Assembly (NCBI RefSeq): GCF_002776525.5
Contig: NC_045453.1
Coordinates: forward strand, 38,338,824 to 38,402,823
Reading direction: 5' to 3'
DNA: 64,000 bases
Source: Piliocolobus tephrosceles
Lineage: Eukaryota > Chordata > Mammalia > Primates > Cercopithecidae
The notes under the pieces were generated by a model, which saw nothing but the letters and a program-made list of their open reading frames with translations, searched no databases and was not told the DNA's origin. This document shows, piece by piece, positions 44,269-54,840 of this stretch. The position numbers and the translations under genes are program-made. How positions within the stretch are numbered: position 1 is the first letter of the stretch; each line of letters starts with the position of its first letter.

Positions 44269-44382
44269 CTGCTCCTTCAGCTCATCCACTTTCTCTTGGA
44301 GGAGCGTTTCCATATTCTTCAGAATCATCTCCGCCTCTTCTACCCGCTCTTCTGTGGCTTTCAGCTGTTTCTCATGTTCTTC
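44269..44382 (-). CDS. NINL: NINL exon 23
   Basis: A 114-bp exon encoding 38 residues, EEHEKQLKATEERVEEAEMI through LKNMETLLQEKVDELKEQ, part of the long C-terminal coiled coil of ninein-like protein. Charged residues alternate with hydrophobic ones at heptad spacing (I, L, M, L, L, V, L). Acceptor ttctttcatggcag and donor gtgagt are intact; both junctions are phase 0. Compared with my memory of the human protein there are two changes (NMET for NMEM, VDEL for VDKL). An Alu starts only about 25 bases upstream of the acceptor, so the branch point lies in or right beside it. Confidence 0.96.
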
Positions 44383-44407
44383 CTGCCATGAAAGAAGGTT
44401 GCAGATG

Positions 44408-44700
44408 GCCAGGCTCATGCCTGTAATCCCAGCACTTTGGGAGGCCGAGGCGGGCGGATCACCTAGGGTCAGGAGTTCAAGACTGACCTGGCCAACATGG
44501 TGAAACCCCATCTCTACTAAAAAAAATACAAAATTTAGCCGGATGTGGTGGTGCGTACCTGTAATCCCAGCTACTTGGGAGGCTGAGACAGGGATTCACT
44601 TGAACCCAGGAGGCGGAGGTTGCAGTAAGCCAAGATGACGCCACTGCACTCCAGCCTGGCAACAGAGTCAGACTCTGTCTCAAAAAACAAAACAAAACAA
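44408..44700 (+). repeat. Alu next to NINL exon 23
   Basis: 5' end is shortened (gccaggctcatgcctgtaat) and the tail is CAAAA-rich. It is antisense to NINL and abuts the splice acceptor region of exon 23. Confidence 0.9.
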
Positions 44701-45129
44701 AAATATGTTCTGGGCCAGACCACACAGCTTTCCTTTCTCTTTGTCGTTCAGGGAGAATCAGCAGACTCATCTGTCCTCAGAGAACTGGTCCTAGGATTTT
44801 AACCATAAATAACTCCAAAGTGAGCTTCCTTCACTGTTAGTGTCTTTTTCTAGGAGGATTCTCCTTAACTTTGTTTGTCAATATTGTAGCGTCACTTAAC
44901 TTTAGCTTGACCCCTTTGTGTGATGTTACAAGGTTGTTCTTCATTAGAATTTACACTTTACAAACATCAAATGTTACCCACTTTTCAAGTCGTGTGCCAA
45001 TTCCTTTTCCAGAAGGGTCCCCTGCCCTCTGGCTCCTGATCTCCTGAAGTCTGTCCCTGATGAACTATGAACTATGTTGGGAATTTCAGGCGTGAGTTAT
45101 TCCCTCAGCCTTTTGAATTAAACTCTTGC
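44701..45129 (-). other. NINL intron 22, unassigned part
   Basis: No recognised exon or repeat in about 430 bases. Confidence 0.5.
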
Positions 45130-45345
45130 ACAGGGTACAGCGGTGCCGGGGCCTCTTCAAGTGCTCTAAAAGCACCAACCCATTGACGCCTCCCGATAAG
45201 CCTTGAGGTGGACGCCACTGCCAGCAGGACTTGACAGATGAGAAACTGAGGCACAGAGAGGTTCACTTGCCCAAGGTCACTCAGCTGGGAGGTGATGGGC
45301 GGGGTCACTCAGCTGGGAGGTGATGGGCGGGATCCCACCCTCCAC
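45130..45345 (+). repeat. MIR with a 28-bp tandem duplication
   Basis: MIR core text acagatgagaaactgaggca, cagagaggttcacttgccca, then ggtcactcagctgggaggtg. The 28-bp unit beginning ggtcactcagctggg occurs twice in tandem at 45275-45302 and 45303-45330 with no differences. Confidence 0.8.
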
Positions 45346-45424
45346 AGTCCATGCTCGGAGCCACTGTCTCCCATTGCCCACCACCTGCACGGTCCGTGGC
45401 ACCTGCTGGGCCCGGTCTGTCACC

Positions 45425-45670
45425 CTCTGCTCTCTGCCTCCGGTCCCTGCTCCCCTGGAACATGCCAAGTATCCCCTACCCCAGGGCCTCTGCTGCTCCC
45501 CTGCCACATGGGAGCTGCTCCCTCACCTCCTTCAGGTCTCACCACCTCAGGGGCCACCTGTGAGGCCTTGTCTGGCCACCCTGTTTAAAACCATGCTGCC
45601 CCTCTCCCTACAGCCCTCCTCACCATCTGACATGCTACATACGTGACTCACGTATTCACACTTGGGCAGC
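45425..45670 (-). repeat. L2 fragment
   Basis: Reverse complement of L2: cctggaacatgccaagtatc, ctccctcacctccttcaggt, tggccaccctgtttaaaacc, caccatctgacatgctacat. Confidence 0.75.
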
Positions 45671-45751
45671 TTCTGAGTCACTGAGGACTGCTGGGCCCGC
45701 CTCACCCTCCTCCTCATCTCGTCAGCCGCCTCTCGCGGCACCCCCACTCAC

Positions 45752-45922
45752 CCGCTGTGCAGCCAGGCGCCTCCCGGCCTGCTCTCCCTGAAGGTTGAGC
45801 AGGCGCTGCAGCTCAGCCACACGGTCCTGGGGCACCAGCCGGCTCATCTGCTCCTGCAGCTGCCGGACCTCCTGCGAGTGCTGGGCCTGGGCCTGCCTCA
45901 GCCTCAGGTGAGCTCCTTGCAC
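45752..45922 (-). CDS. NINL: NINL exon 22
   Basis: A 171-bp exon encoding 57 residues, VQGAHLRLRQAQAQHSQEVR through LNLQGEQAGRRLAAQR. It is Gln/Glu/Arg/Leu-rich with heptads typical of the NINL coiled coil. Acceptor cctcccccacgcag and donor gtgagt are intact, phase 0 at both ends. The exon includes QLQEQMSR between EVR and LVPQDR; I remember the human reference as reading EVRLVPQDR, so this monkey exon may be 24 bases longer, or my memory may be of a variant. The frame is unaffected either way. Confidence 0.95.
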
Positions 45923-48877
45923 CTGCGTGGGGGAGGGGACACAGCTCTGGTGGGGCTGCTGAGACGTGGCACAGTGGGGCACCCTCTCCATCCAAGGACA
46001 CCCCCACCCGCAAGGACAAGGAGGGCATGTGCTCCTGAGGATGCAGCAGCACCTGAAGATTTAGAAGGAGCCCATTTCTTTGGAATTCGGACAGCCAGGC
46101 TGCTGTCAGCCAGCGCTCCCACAGGGCTAGAATGCAGAAAACGTGTCCATCACCCTCAAAACGGTGACGCTGACTTCCCGTCACTCAGGTTCTGCTGCGT
46201 CCAGTGTTAGCTTTCAGCGAACCTCACTGGGGCCTGATTCTTTTCAAACAATGACCCACGCCAGTCCTTTCTTTCAGCGGAGACCCCACACTCTGAAACA
46301 GGGCTACACTGGCCACAGGCTGCCCAGACAACACGGACCGCTGAAGGGAAGGTGGGGCCGGGGCTGGAATCCTTGGCAGCGCCTGGTTTCCTGGAGGGCA
46401 CCGTCTGCTGGAGTCGGGCTGAGTTGTTACGGTAAACTGTGCACCACTATGCCAGCCCCTTTAATTAAGCAGCTCGAGGCAAGATCCAAATACAATTTAC
46501 ATCCAGCCAACTGGAGGCTTCACCAGGATTTCTTTGGCACCTGTAAGAACCGGCCACGCCACCCCTTACTCACTTGAGACCCCACAGACGGAGTGGGAAT
46601 CACCCTCCATCGGGGGCACGTTTGGGCCGGGCCTGGCATCACCGCATGGTGGAGGAAGAGGGAAGGCAGCGTCCTGTGCCCGCACTGCCAGGCCTGGCTT
46701 CCCTTCAGTGGTCCCTGCACTGACTCAGCTGAGCTGGGGGCCCGTCTTGGGGGGCCAGGTCATCACTATAAAGCTCACCCTTCTTCAGGACGGGGGTCAC
46801 CCCAGAGAGACGCCACCTGCACCCCACATTTTCCAGGCCCTGGGGGGCAGCTTATGGTTTGAGACAGAAAAGGAGGGAAGAACCAGTTCTAAATCGCATC
46901 TCTGCCAAACACAGCCTTCTCCCGAAGGCTCATTTCAGACGGTCACTCTGGCTGCTGTCCCCCAGACCTGCGGGACTCCCAGGCGTCAAGCACATCTACC
47001 CAACCAGGAAGGCTCTGGCCCCGCACCCCGACTCCCTCGGCTCTGATGCTTACAGGTCCTCAGACTGCACCACCCCCCACCGCCATCCTGGGACCGAACC
47101 CCCACGAATTAAGCCCCTCCATAGCATGGCCTGGGTCCAGCCCAAGGGGGCTCTCTGCCCATGGTGGGCAGCCTGTAAACACCCACTGAACAGCCAGCCA
47201 TCCAGTGCTCTTCATCCCCTTCCTCAGCAACGCGAGACGGGCCACATCTACACACCTTGACAGACACAGGGACAGGGAAAGACGTCCCCAGGGGAGCACT
47301 GGAAACAAGGACATTTGTGTTCTGGGTGCTGGAGTGAGGCAGAGCCTCAGACGGGGCATCCTCTCCCACCCTGAGTGCAGCCACCCTTCCTGTCCTTCCC
47401 GTGCAGAGGGCCCTGTGGGTCCCCATCCCTTTGCCCTCTGAGCTCCCCTGGGAGACCCTGCACCCTCTGAGCTCCGCTGAAGCCCCATCCCTCCTGTCTG
47501 CTCTGGCCTCTGGGGCCTTCCTCCTGAGCCACACATGGGCATGCCAGTGACTGCCCTGGCTTCCCTCCCCCATGGAAACGGTGACCACATCAGCTTCAGG
47601 CCCAGCCTCTTGTGGCCACTCTTAGGGAGCCCCGTCTGCCTTTTCCAGAGTGTCCTGAGCTACCCTGGAAGCTCCTAGCTTCCTGATGCTGACTGGAAGC
47701 CACTTGCTTTGGGGGAGCGTCTTCCTCTAAATCATGAGGAAGAAGGGGTGACCCACAGGGCTGCAGGACAGACTCGGTGAGGTGCTTCCCGACTGAGAGG
47801 CTGGTGGCAGGCATGGCCCCAGGGGTGTGGAATGCTCTCCCGTGGCCCTAGCGGTGCCTCCCAGCGCCAGGTGCTAAGGAAGTGCCGGCCTTTTCAGGTG
47901 GTCTTACTCCTCAGCCTCAAAGGACTCGAACTGGCCCAGGCAATTTTCCAGGGTTCCTTCTAGACTCAAAAGTAGAGAAGGGTGCCCCAAATAGGCAGAG
48001 CACCTCTGGGAAACTGATAGACTGTAGCTGCAAGGCCAAGAGCCTATGGAAGCCCCAACAGCACCCCAGAAAGCTCTGGGATCCGTGCCCAGCTGACCCC
48101 TCTGTGTCTCAGGACGTCTAGGGGGTGCCTCTGCACAGGGCGCCAGGGCCAGCACTGGGGGGACTGGGTGCAGAGGCTCAGCCAAGCCTCACAGGCCGGC
48201 AGCACAGCCCGTTTCCTCTGCAGCCCCCAAGCTTCCAAGTGTGTCCACACTGGGCACTCGCCCTCTGGGCACCTCTGGCCGCCACACACCTGCTCTTCTC
48301 CTCGCCCTTGAGCCGCCCTCCGCAAGCATCCCCTTAGTCGGCTCCCTCCCTGAGGCCCCTGCTCGGCCGCCCCTGCACACACCTGTCTGTCCCAGACCAC
48401 GAGCTCCTGCCACCACAGCCCAGCCTCCCGTGTCTGCACCTCCCATGACTCTCCCTGCAGGGCCAGCAGGTGTGGCACCTGGAGGCGTGTACAGAGGCCA
48501 GTGTCATGCATGTCCATGAGTGCCCATTTCACCCCACCCCCAGGGCTGGAGCCTGCTGCCTTGGTTCTGATGACACAGTCCCCAGGCTTGCCTCCGGCTC
48601 CTCCGTTCTGTGGAGGGCTCACCCACAGCATGGTGACCGCACTCCTTCCCTCGGGAGTAAACTGAGTCACCACTCTTCACGGGGCTTGTGCACAGTCAAA
48701 CCAACTCTGCACTGGAAGCAGCTTTTTCCTGGGCCCAGTAAGCACGGGACAGCTGTGTCCACGCCAGCCCAACACCTTCTCTGCGCTGGAGGAGGCCTGG
48801 CAACACCGTTGGCACTGTGGTGATGCTGCTCCCGGGTGGGACTGGACGCAGTGCCTCCAGCCACCACTCACACCCAC
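45923..48877 (-). other. NINL intron 21
   Basis: Nearly 3 kb of GC-rich intron that is strikingly free of Alus compared with the rest of the window. ORFs over 100 codons occur on both strands (for example 47060-47590 and 48044-48673, minus) but have no recognisable domain or splice-site context and reflect base composition. I see no structural RNA or second gene. Confidence 0.6.
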
Positions 48878-48991
48878 CTGGCCTTGACTTTCTTCAAGGG
48901 TCTGGGTCAGCTCTGACTGTGACAGTTGCAGGCTCTGATATTCCTGATTCAGGCATTCAAGTTCAACTTTAAGTTTTTGGATTTGGTCACT
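48878..48991 (-). CDS. NINL: NINL exon 21
   Basis: A 114-bp exon encoding 38 residues, SDQIQKLKVELECLNQEYQS through LQLSQSELTQTLEESQGQ, another coiled-coil segment of ninein-like protein. Leucines and isoleucines recur at heptad spacing (I, L, V, L, L, L). It is phase 0 at both ends with an acceptor ending tttttaaaaacag, which is a weak, A-interrupted polypyrimidine tract, and a donor gtgggt. Three or four substitutions from the human sequence as I remember it (K for R after QKL, EYQ for EHQ, SQSE for PWSE, QGQ for QDQ). Confidence 0.95.
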
Positions 48992-49748
48992 CTGTTTTTA
49001 AAAAATCAATTGCACAAGTCAAGAAGTATCTGAAGAGTCTGGTATGTAATTCGTGCGGAAACCTCAGAAAATTATAGAAAAGAAAAAACATTACAAAATT
49101 TAAATCCCCATGAACCCACCAACCAAGGCCAGCTCTGTGTCCTGCAGTCAATCCCCGGCCCCTCCTCTACACACACGCATCTCCCTGGTGACACAGTGTT
49201 GGGTGCGCCACGCACTGCAGGAAGCGCCTTCTCCTCACCACAGCGGGAGCGTTTCCCAGGGCATTAATTGTGATTTGCAAACATGGTTTTCAATGGCTGT
49301 GCTGTGATCCAGTGACTCCCTCAGCTTCTGTTGGTGACTCGGCAGATTTCATTTCTGCTTTGCTATTATAAACAGCACAGCAAGGAAAATGCTGCAGCTG
49401 CATCCTTCCACAAGGCTCTCAGGAACATCCCCACAGGAATCGTGAAGTCAAGGCATGTGGACTTCCTTCAGCCTCTAAGTGTATATTTTGCCAAACTGCC
49501 CTCAGGGAATTTTGCACCAATTCCCTCTGTCAGCAGCATGTAAAGCTATTCTGCTATTTTCTTTAGATACTGGGATTTGCCAACACAGCACAGTCCACCT
49601 ATTTCTCCGAGGCATGCTTGGGAAGTCCCTCACTTCCCTCCAGGCTCCTCAGCGCCTGTCCTGACCTGTTTGCAGCCGCCTCCGCACCCTGCAGCTCCCA
49701 GCCTCCAGCAGAGCGCAGATGGAGCTGCCGGCGGCTGAGGCCACCCAC
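48992..49748 (-). other. NINL intron 20
   Basis: About 750 bases. From 49285 to 49600 the plus strand resembles a reverse-complemented old L1 (gctattataaacagcacagc, ttttgccaaactgccctcag, ccaattccctctgtcagcag). The rest is unassigned. Confidence 0.55.
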
Positions 49749-49907
49749 CTGCTGCTGCCTGCTGCACGCCATCTCCTCCAGGCTCTGTGTTAACAGCTGA
49801 ATGGTCACGCGGTGCTCCTCACTTTGGGCCTGGTGGGTAGAAGCCTCCTGTCCCAGTTGAAGAACCCTGTCATTGAGCTGGGATAACTGATCCTTGTAGT
49901 TCTGATT
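49749..49907 (-). CDS. NINL: NINL exon 20
   Basis: A 159-bp exon encoding 53 residues, NQNYKDQLSQLNDRVLQLGQ through IQLLTQSLEEMACSRQQQ, in the C-terminal coiled coil of the centrosomal ninein-like protein. Both junctions are phase 0; acceptor ttgttccccctag and donor gtgggt are good. A cysteine (MACSR) replaces the residues I remember as VVRSG in human, the most changed stretch of this exon. No stop or frameshift. Confidence 0.95.
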
Positions 49908-50005
49908 CTAGGGGGAACAAGTTTTTAAATACATAAGAAAAAATGTTTTTAATTTTTATTTTATATATATATTTGCCCATCATTGGCTATATTTTTATTA
50001 AGTAG

Positions 50006-50309
50006 TTTTTTGCTTTGTTTTGTTTTTCAAGACAGGCCCTCGCTCTGTTGCCCCAGCTGGACTGCAGTGGCACATTCATGGTTCACTGCAGTCGTGACCT
50101 CCTAGGCTCAGGCGATCCTCCCACCTCAGCCACCCAAGTAGCTGGGACCACACGCACACATCACCACTCCCACCTAGTTTTGTTTTTTGGTCAAGACAGG
50201 GTCCCTCTGTGTTTCCAAGGCTGGTCCTGAACTCCTAGCCTCAAGGAATCATCCCATCTCAGCCTCCCAAAGTGCTGGGATTACAGGCGTGGGCCACTGA
50301 GCCCAGCCC
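50006..50309 (-). repeat. Old Alu (J)
   Basis: Starts tttgtttttcaagacaggcc and ends gccactgagcccagcc; same strand as NINL. Confidence 0.88.
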
Positions 50310-50359
50310 CACCTTGCCCCTAAAATACTTTTAAGCCAGCAGCTCAATTCATATCATTG

Positions 50360-50545
50360 CAATTGCTCTCAACCAGGTACAGCTTTGCTCCTGAGGAAAT
50401 CTCTGGCAATGTCTCTAGGTATTTCTGGTGATCACAGCTGGAGATGGAGGAAGCTGCTGGCACCAACGGCATGGGGGCACTCGACACCCTACAACGCAGA
50501 TATCTGGCCCCAAACGTCACCAGTGCCGAGGACAGGAAGCCTGCT
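50360..50545 (+). mobile_element. MER20 (hAT-Charlie MITE)
   Basis: Readable MER20 text in order: ctctcaaccaggtacagctt, ctctggcaatgtctctaggt, gtgatcacagctggagatgg, accctacaacgcagatatct, tggccccaaacgtcaccagt and gccgaggacaggaag. Confidence 0.75.
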
Positions 50546-51507
50546 CCAGCCCCTAGGAGAAACACACACACATCTAGGCCAACAGAGCAGAGTAGATGCC
50601 ATGACCATCCAAACCACTGTTTGGAACACCTTTCACGTTTTTCTCATTTCCTCCACGATTATTTTAATATATTTAAAAATATACGGCAATTTGAACGAAA
50701 ACGCAACCTATTAAACTTGAGGTATATGAATCCCTTAAGTCTCCTCTGATCTCCGTCACTGAACACACAAGCGTAGCTCTTGGCAGGGTACATGGGTTCA
50801 ACAAATGGTATGTTTTGCTTTTTCTCAATAGCACCCCCCATAGATAGTGGATTTCAGCAAGCGTTCAGCGGGTGAACGTGTGAGGGCACCGCGCAGTGAA
50901 ACAGTGGCAGGAAAGCGGCCCTGCGGTCTGGACCACGGAGGCTCTGCTGTCTGCAGTCACCTGTCGGGAACATCTTCATGCAACCACATTTCTGCTTGCT
51001 TGTTTTTTCCCACCACAGCTCTTGGGGGTTCGGAGCGATGTCCTCTGACCCACTCCCAGCACAATCGACCACGTACACGTCACCTTCCCAGAGTGACGCC
51101 AACAACCACTGCCTTTGCTTTTATAGGTTTTACAGGCACGTAAGAAAACTGGGACGTTGTTTCCATTTGGATTTACTCAAGATTAGGGAGTCCACAAATT
51201 TTTCTCATGCAATTCTTTGCAAATTAACCTCACCTCATCCCTTCCCTAGAACCTCGAGCCTGAGGTTAAGAGAAGCTTCCACCACAACACAAGTGTGGGG
51301 CAGTTACGTCTGGCATAGAGCTCACGTGTTCTATGACATTTCATTGTGAAAATCAGAATTGTTTTAATACGGACGCACATTCACCTTGCCCTCTAAAGAC
51401 AGCCTTGATTTCATGAGTAGAAATGGAATCTTCCTTCAGTTCTTGAGGTAAACACAATAGTGGATTTTCTTCTATTCACCTTTAACATTTAAACCCTTTA
51501 TTTGGTG

Positions 51508-51800
51508 GCTGGGTGTGGTGGCTCATGCCTGTAATCCCAGTGCTTTGGGAGGCCGAAGTGGAAGGTCAGGAGTTTGAGACAAGCCTGGCCAACATGGCGA
51601 AACCCCATCTCCACTAAAAATACAAAAATTAGCCGGGCTTGGTGGCGCATACCTGTAATCCCAACTACTTGGGAGGTTGAGGCAGGAGAATCAGTTGAAC
51701 CTGGGAGGCAGAGGTTGCAGTGAGCTGACATTACACCACTGCACTCCAGCCAGAGTGACAGAACAAGATTCCATCTCAAAACAAACACACACACAAAAAA
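51508..51800 (+). repeat. Alu with short internal deletion
   Basis: Starts ggctgggtgtggtggctcat and ends in a CA/A-rich tail; about 20 bases are missing after gaggccgaagtgg. Confidence 0.88.
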
Positions 51801-52623
51801 ACTCTTCATTTGGAAATAATTTCAGACTTGAACAGTGGCAAGACTAGAACATGACCACGGAAACCTACCTGCCTTCCATCCCGGCTCCTAGTCGACAACA
51901 CCCCCCACGATCTGCTTTGCCCCCCTACACACACAGGCGCACACATGATGCCTTCCCTCCTCCACAGCTGCCTGCCTCCCAGGGACAGCAGCGTCACGCG
52001 GCTACTGTGCAGCTACTGCTTCAGGACAGTGGCTTCCATGTCCCCACACTTCATTTTGTCAACGAGCCTGGCAGCATCCTTCCGGGCACAGGATCAGCCG
52101 GGCCCTGTCCTGTTGTGTCAGCCTCCTCAAATGTGCAATGTCTCCTCAGCCTCTGTCTCTCGTAACTTTGACATTTTTTGACAAATACGGTTCCGTCCCC
52201 TCCCATTTGGGGTTTGTCTGGTGCTTCCTTGGGACTGGGGTGACAAGTTCCTGGGCAGATGCTGTGCAGGGAGCTGCATCAGGAGGCAGAGGTGCTATCT
52301 GCTCCTGGTGGCGTTCACGCTGGCCACCTCTTAATTTCGAACTTGCACTGATCTGGCTTTCACTGCAGAAGCCAGCATGAGATGTCAGCAGTTGTCTCCT
52401 GGCCGTGTGTTAAAACAAATGACATCTGTGTCAAATATGTTCACTCTGCATCTGCTCCAGCCTTTAGGCCTAACTTCCAGTTTACAAGACAGACAAGTGA
52501 CACACGACCAGAGTAGCCTACACTCTCAGAAAACAACTGGACAGATCCAGATGTGGGATGGCCCATGGGACCACTACCTGGGCTCTTCCAAAAGTCAGTG
52601 TCATGGGGAAAAACAGGTCTTCC

Positions 52624-52657
52624 AGATCAAAACACCAAAGCGACCCTGCAGGGGATG
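52624..52657 (+). repeat. 34-bp direct repeat, copy 1
   Basis: agatcaaaacaccaaag followed by cgaccctgcaggggatg; recurs at 54480-54513 with one mismatch. Confidence 0.85.
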
Positions 52658-53369
52658 TGTTGTCCAAAGAAGCCTCCAGCAGCTTCTTCCATGCCACGTC
52701 CTCTTCTGCCACGTGACCTGAACACTTACCCATCAGAGAGGCCTCTCCGCAGCTCCAGGGAATCAGTGGGAATAACGTGGAGTGACTTCTGAGGAGGGCT
52801 TGGGAGCCGTGCCTCCCACCAGCTGCCCTGGAACACTAGCTCCCTGACACCCCCCATGACACTCCCTCTAGGTCCAGCCCCATGAGGAGAGGCCCCAGAC
52901 AGACATGAGCAAAAGGGGTCCCCAGACGACTCTAGCCCGGGCCATTAGGTAACCCCAGCTGTCCAGCCTTCCCAGCTGAGGCCCCGCATCACAGAGTAGG
53001 GATGGCTCTCCAGGCTGTTTGTCTGAATGCCTGACCCACAGGTGCCATGAATGCACTCTAGTGGCTGGTTTATGCCAATAAGTTGATCTGATAGCTAAAC
53101 ACGGCTGAACAGAGGCATAGTTACACACAGTGTGGCACCCCCAGCTGCATCCTACTGTCAGAAAACTTACTGTACAGAACACCTTTTAATAACTGGAGAA
53201 ATGAGAATATGGTCTGAATACTGATATAAGGTAACTACTGCTAAATTTCTTAAGTGTGACAGCATTCCTTCAATGTGGCAAGGCAGGAGATGCACTTCCT
53301 TTTAAGAGATGCCTGTTGAAATATTGAGGAGTGGAGTATCATGACATTTGGAACTTATTTTCTATTATT

Positions 53370-53668
53370 ATTATTATTATTATTAGAGACAGGGTCTCAC
53401 TCTGTCACTCAGGCTGGAGTGCAGTGGTATGATCTCTGCTCACTGTAGCCTCAACCTCCCAGGCTCAAGCCATCCTCCCACCTCAGCCTCCCAAGTAGCT
53501 GGGACTACAGGCACATGCCAGCACACGCGGCTGATTTTTCTCTTTTTTTGTGGAGATGGGGTTTTGTCACGTTGCCCAGGTTGGTCTTGAACTCCTGGGC
53601 TCAAGTGATCCGCCCACCTTGGCCTCCCAAAATGCAGGGATTATAGGTATGAGGCACCGCACCCAGCC
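53370..53668 (-). repeat. Old Alu
   Basis: ATT-repeat tail, then agagacagggtctcactctg, ending ggcaccgcacccagcc. Confidence 0.88.
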
Positions 53669-53693
53669 TACAACTTATCTTCAAATGGTTCAG

Positions 53694-53696
<3 letters not shown>

Positions 53697-53730
<34 letters not shown>
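53697..53730 (+). repeat. CA microsatellite
   Basis: About 17 uninterrupted CA units. Confidence 0.95.
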
Positions 53731-53732
<2 letters not shown>

Positions 53733-53889
53733 ACAAGTGAAATATATAGATATCAACAGAACTAAAGTGCACGCGGCAATGTCGGTAACAGTTGCATCGA
53801 TGTTGTGGTAGGTTGGTATATGGGTGATCACTGTATATTGTTTCAACTTTCCTGTGTTTAAATTTTTTCATGATAAAATTTTTGGGGTA

Positions 53890-54186
53890 AGCAGGGTACA
53901 CTGGCTCACACCTGTAATCCCAGCAATTTGGGAGGCTGAGGCCGGCGGATAGCTTGAGGTCAGGAGTTCAAGACCAGCCTGGCCAACATGGTGAAACCCT
54001 GTCTCTACTAATAATACAAAAATTAGCCAGGCATGGTGGTACACGCCTGCAATCCCAGCTACCCGGGAGGCTGAGGCAGACGAATTGCTTGAACCTGGGA
54101 GGTGGAGGTTGCAGTGAGCCGAGATCACGCCACTGTACTCTAGCCTGGGTGACAGTGATGATGAGTCTCGAAAAAAAAAAAAAAAT
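53890..54186 (+). repeat. Alu S
   Basis: Starts agcagggtacactggctcac and ends in an A tail near 54186. Confidence 0.9.
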
Positions 54187-54203
54187 CCAAAATCTGGGGA
54201 GTG

Positions 54204-54345
54204 TCCAGGCACAGTGTTTGACACCTATAATCCCAGCACTTTGGGAGGCCGAAGCTGGAGGACTGCGTGAGGCCAGGAGTTTGAGAGCAGCCTTGGCAAC
54301 ATAGTGAGACCCCGTCTCTACTAAAAACACAAAAGATGAGCTCAG
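54204..54345 (+). repeat. FLAM-like left-arm Alu
   Basis: Single left monomer, gtccaggcacagtgtttgac to ctctactaaaaacacaaaag. Confidence 0.8.
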
Positions 54346-54479
54346 CATGCCGGCGTGCGGCTCCCCAGGCGGGTCATCTCCACAAGCAGCTGGGCCTCGG
54401 GCCAGTGCAGAGCCTCAGGCACTCACAACACAGACAGTGCCTGCCTGCCAGTATCTGTGAGAAGCTGCTCACAGTTTCT

Positions 54480-54513
54480 AGATCAAAACACCAAAGGGAC
54501 CCTGCAGGGGATG
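54480..54513 (+). repeat. 34-bp direct repeat, copy 2
   Basis: agatcaaaacaccaaag followed by ggaccctgcaggggatg; one mismatch from the copy at 52624-52657. Confidence 0.85.
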
Positions 54514-54770
54514 CCTGTGGTCCCGACTACCGCGTGCCACATGATTCTGAACATTCTTGGGACCACCAGCAGATCTGACTGGGGCAGGGGTCTTCACAGC
54601 CACACTCAGTTCCTGACTTTGATGACGCCTGGGGGCCGGTCAGCAACTCATTCTCAAGTCTTTTAGAAGAATGTTCTCCACTTCCTTTTGTAAGTTTAAA
54701 ACGCTTTCAAAATAATAAAAAAAAGGAAGGGTGGCATGAGCTAGCTCCATGCCAGGCATCGATACATCAC

Positions 54771-54840
54771 CTGTCTGTTGAGCACCTCCATCTCAGAGCA
54801 GGCCTTTTCCTTGTCTTTCTTTAGAACCTCCATTTCCTTC
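54771..54840 (-). CDS. NINL: NINL exon 19
   Basis: A 70-bp exon. Its first base completes the arginine codon begun in exon 18, then it encodes KEMEVLKKDKEKACSEMEVL and NRQ, matching the human NINL sequence closely as I remember it (EIEV there). It is a charged coiled-coil segment. Acceptor cttcttcaatag, donor gtgatg. The phase changes from 2 to 0 here, so skipping this exon alone would shift the frame. Confidence 0.95.

Larger units (their letters stand above)
49908..54770 (-). other. NINL intron 19
   Basis: 4.9-kb intron with five Alus or Alu fragments, a MER20 copy, a CA microsatellite and a 34-bp direct repeat. The parts 50566-51507, 51801-53369 and 54346-54770 contain no recognised exon; 51830-52380 resembles a very old interspersed element. 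Confidence 0.8.

Noticed and set aside
47060..48673. ORFs of 159-209 codons on the minus strand in NINL intron 21
   Set aside because: They overlap in several frames, have no family motif and lie in GC-rich intron where stops are rare. NINL exons 21 and 22 join in frame without them.
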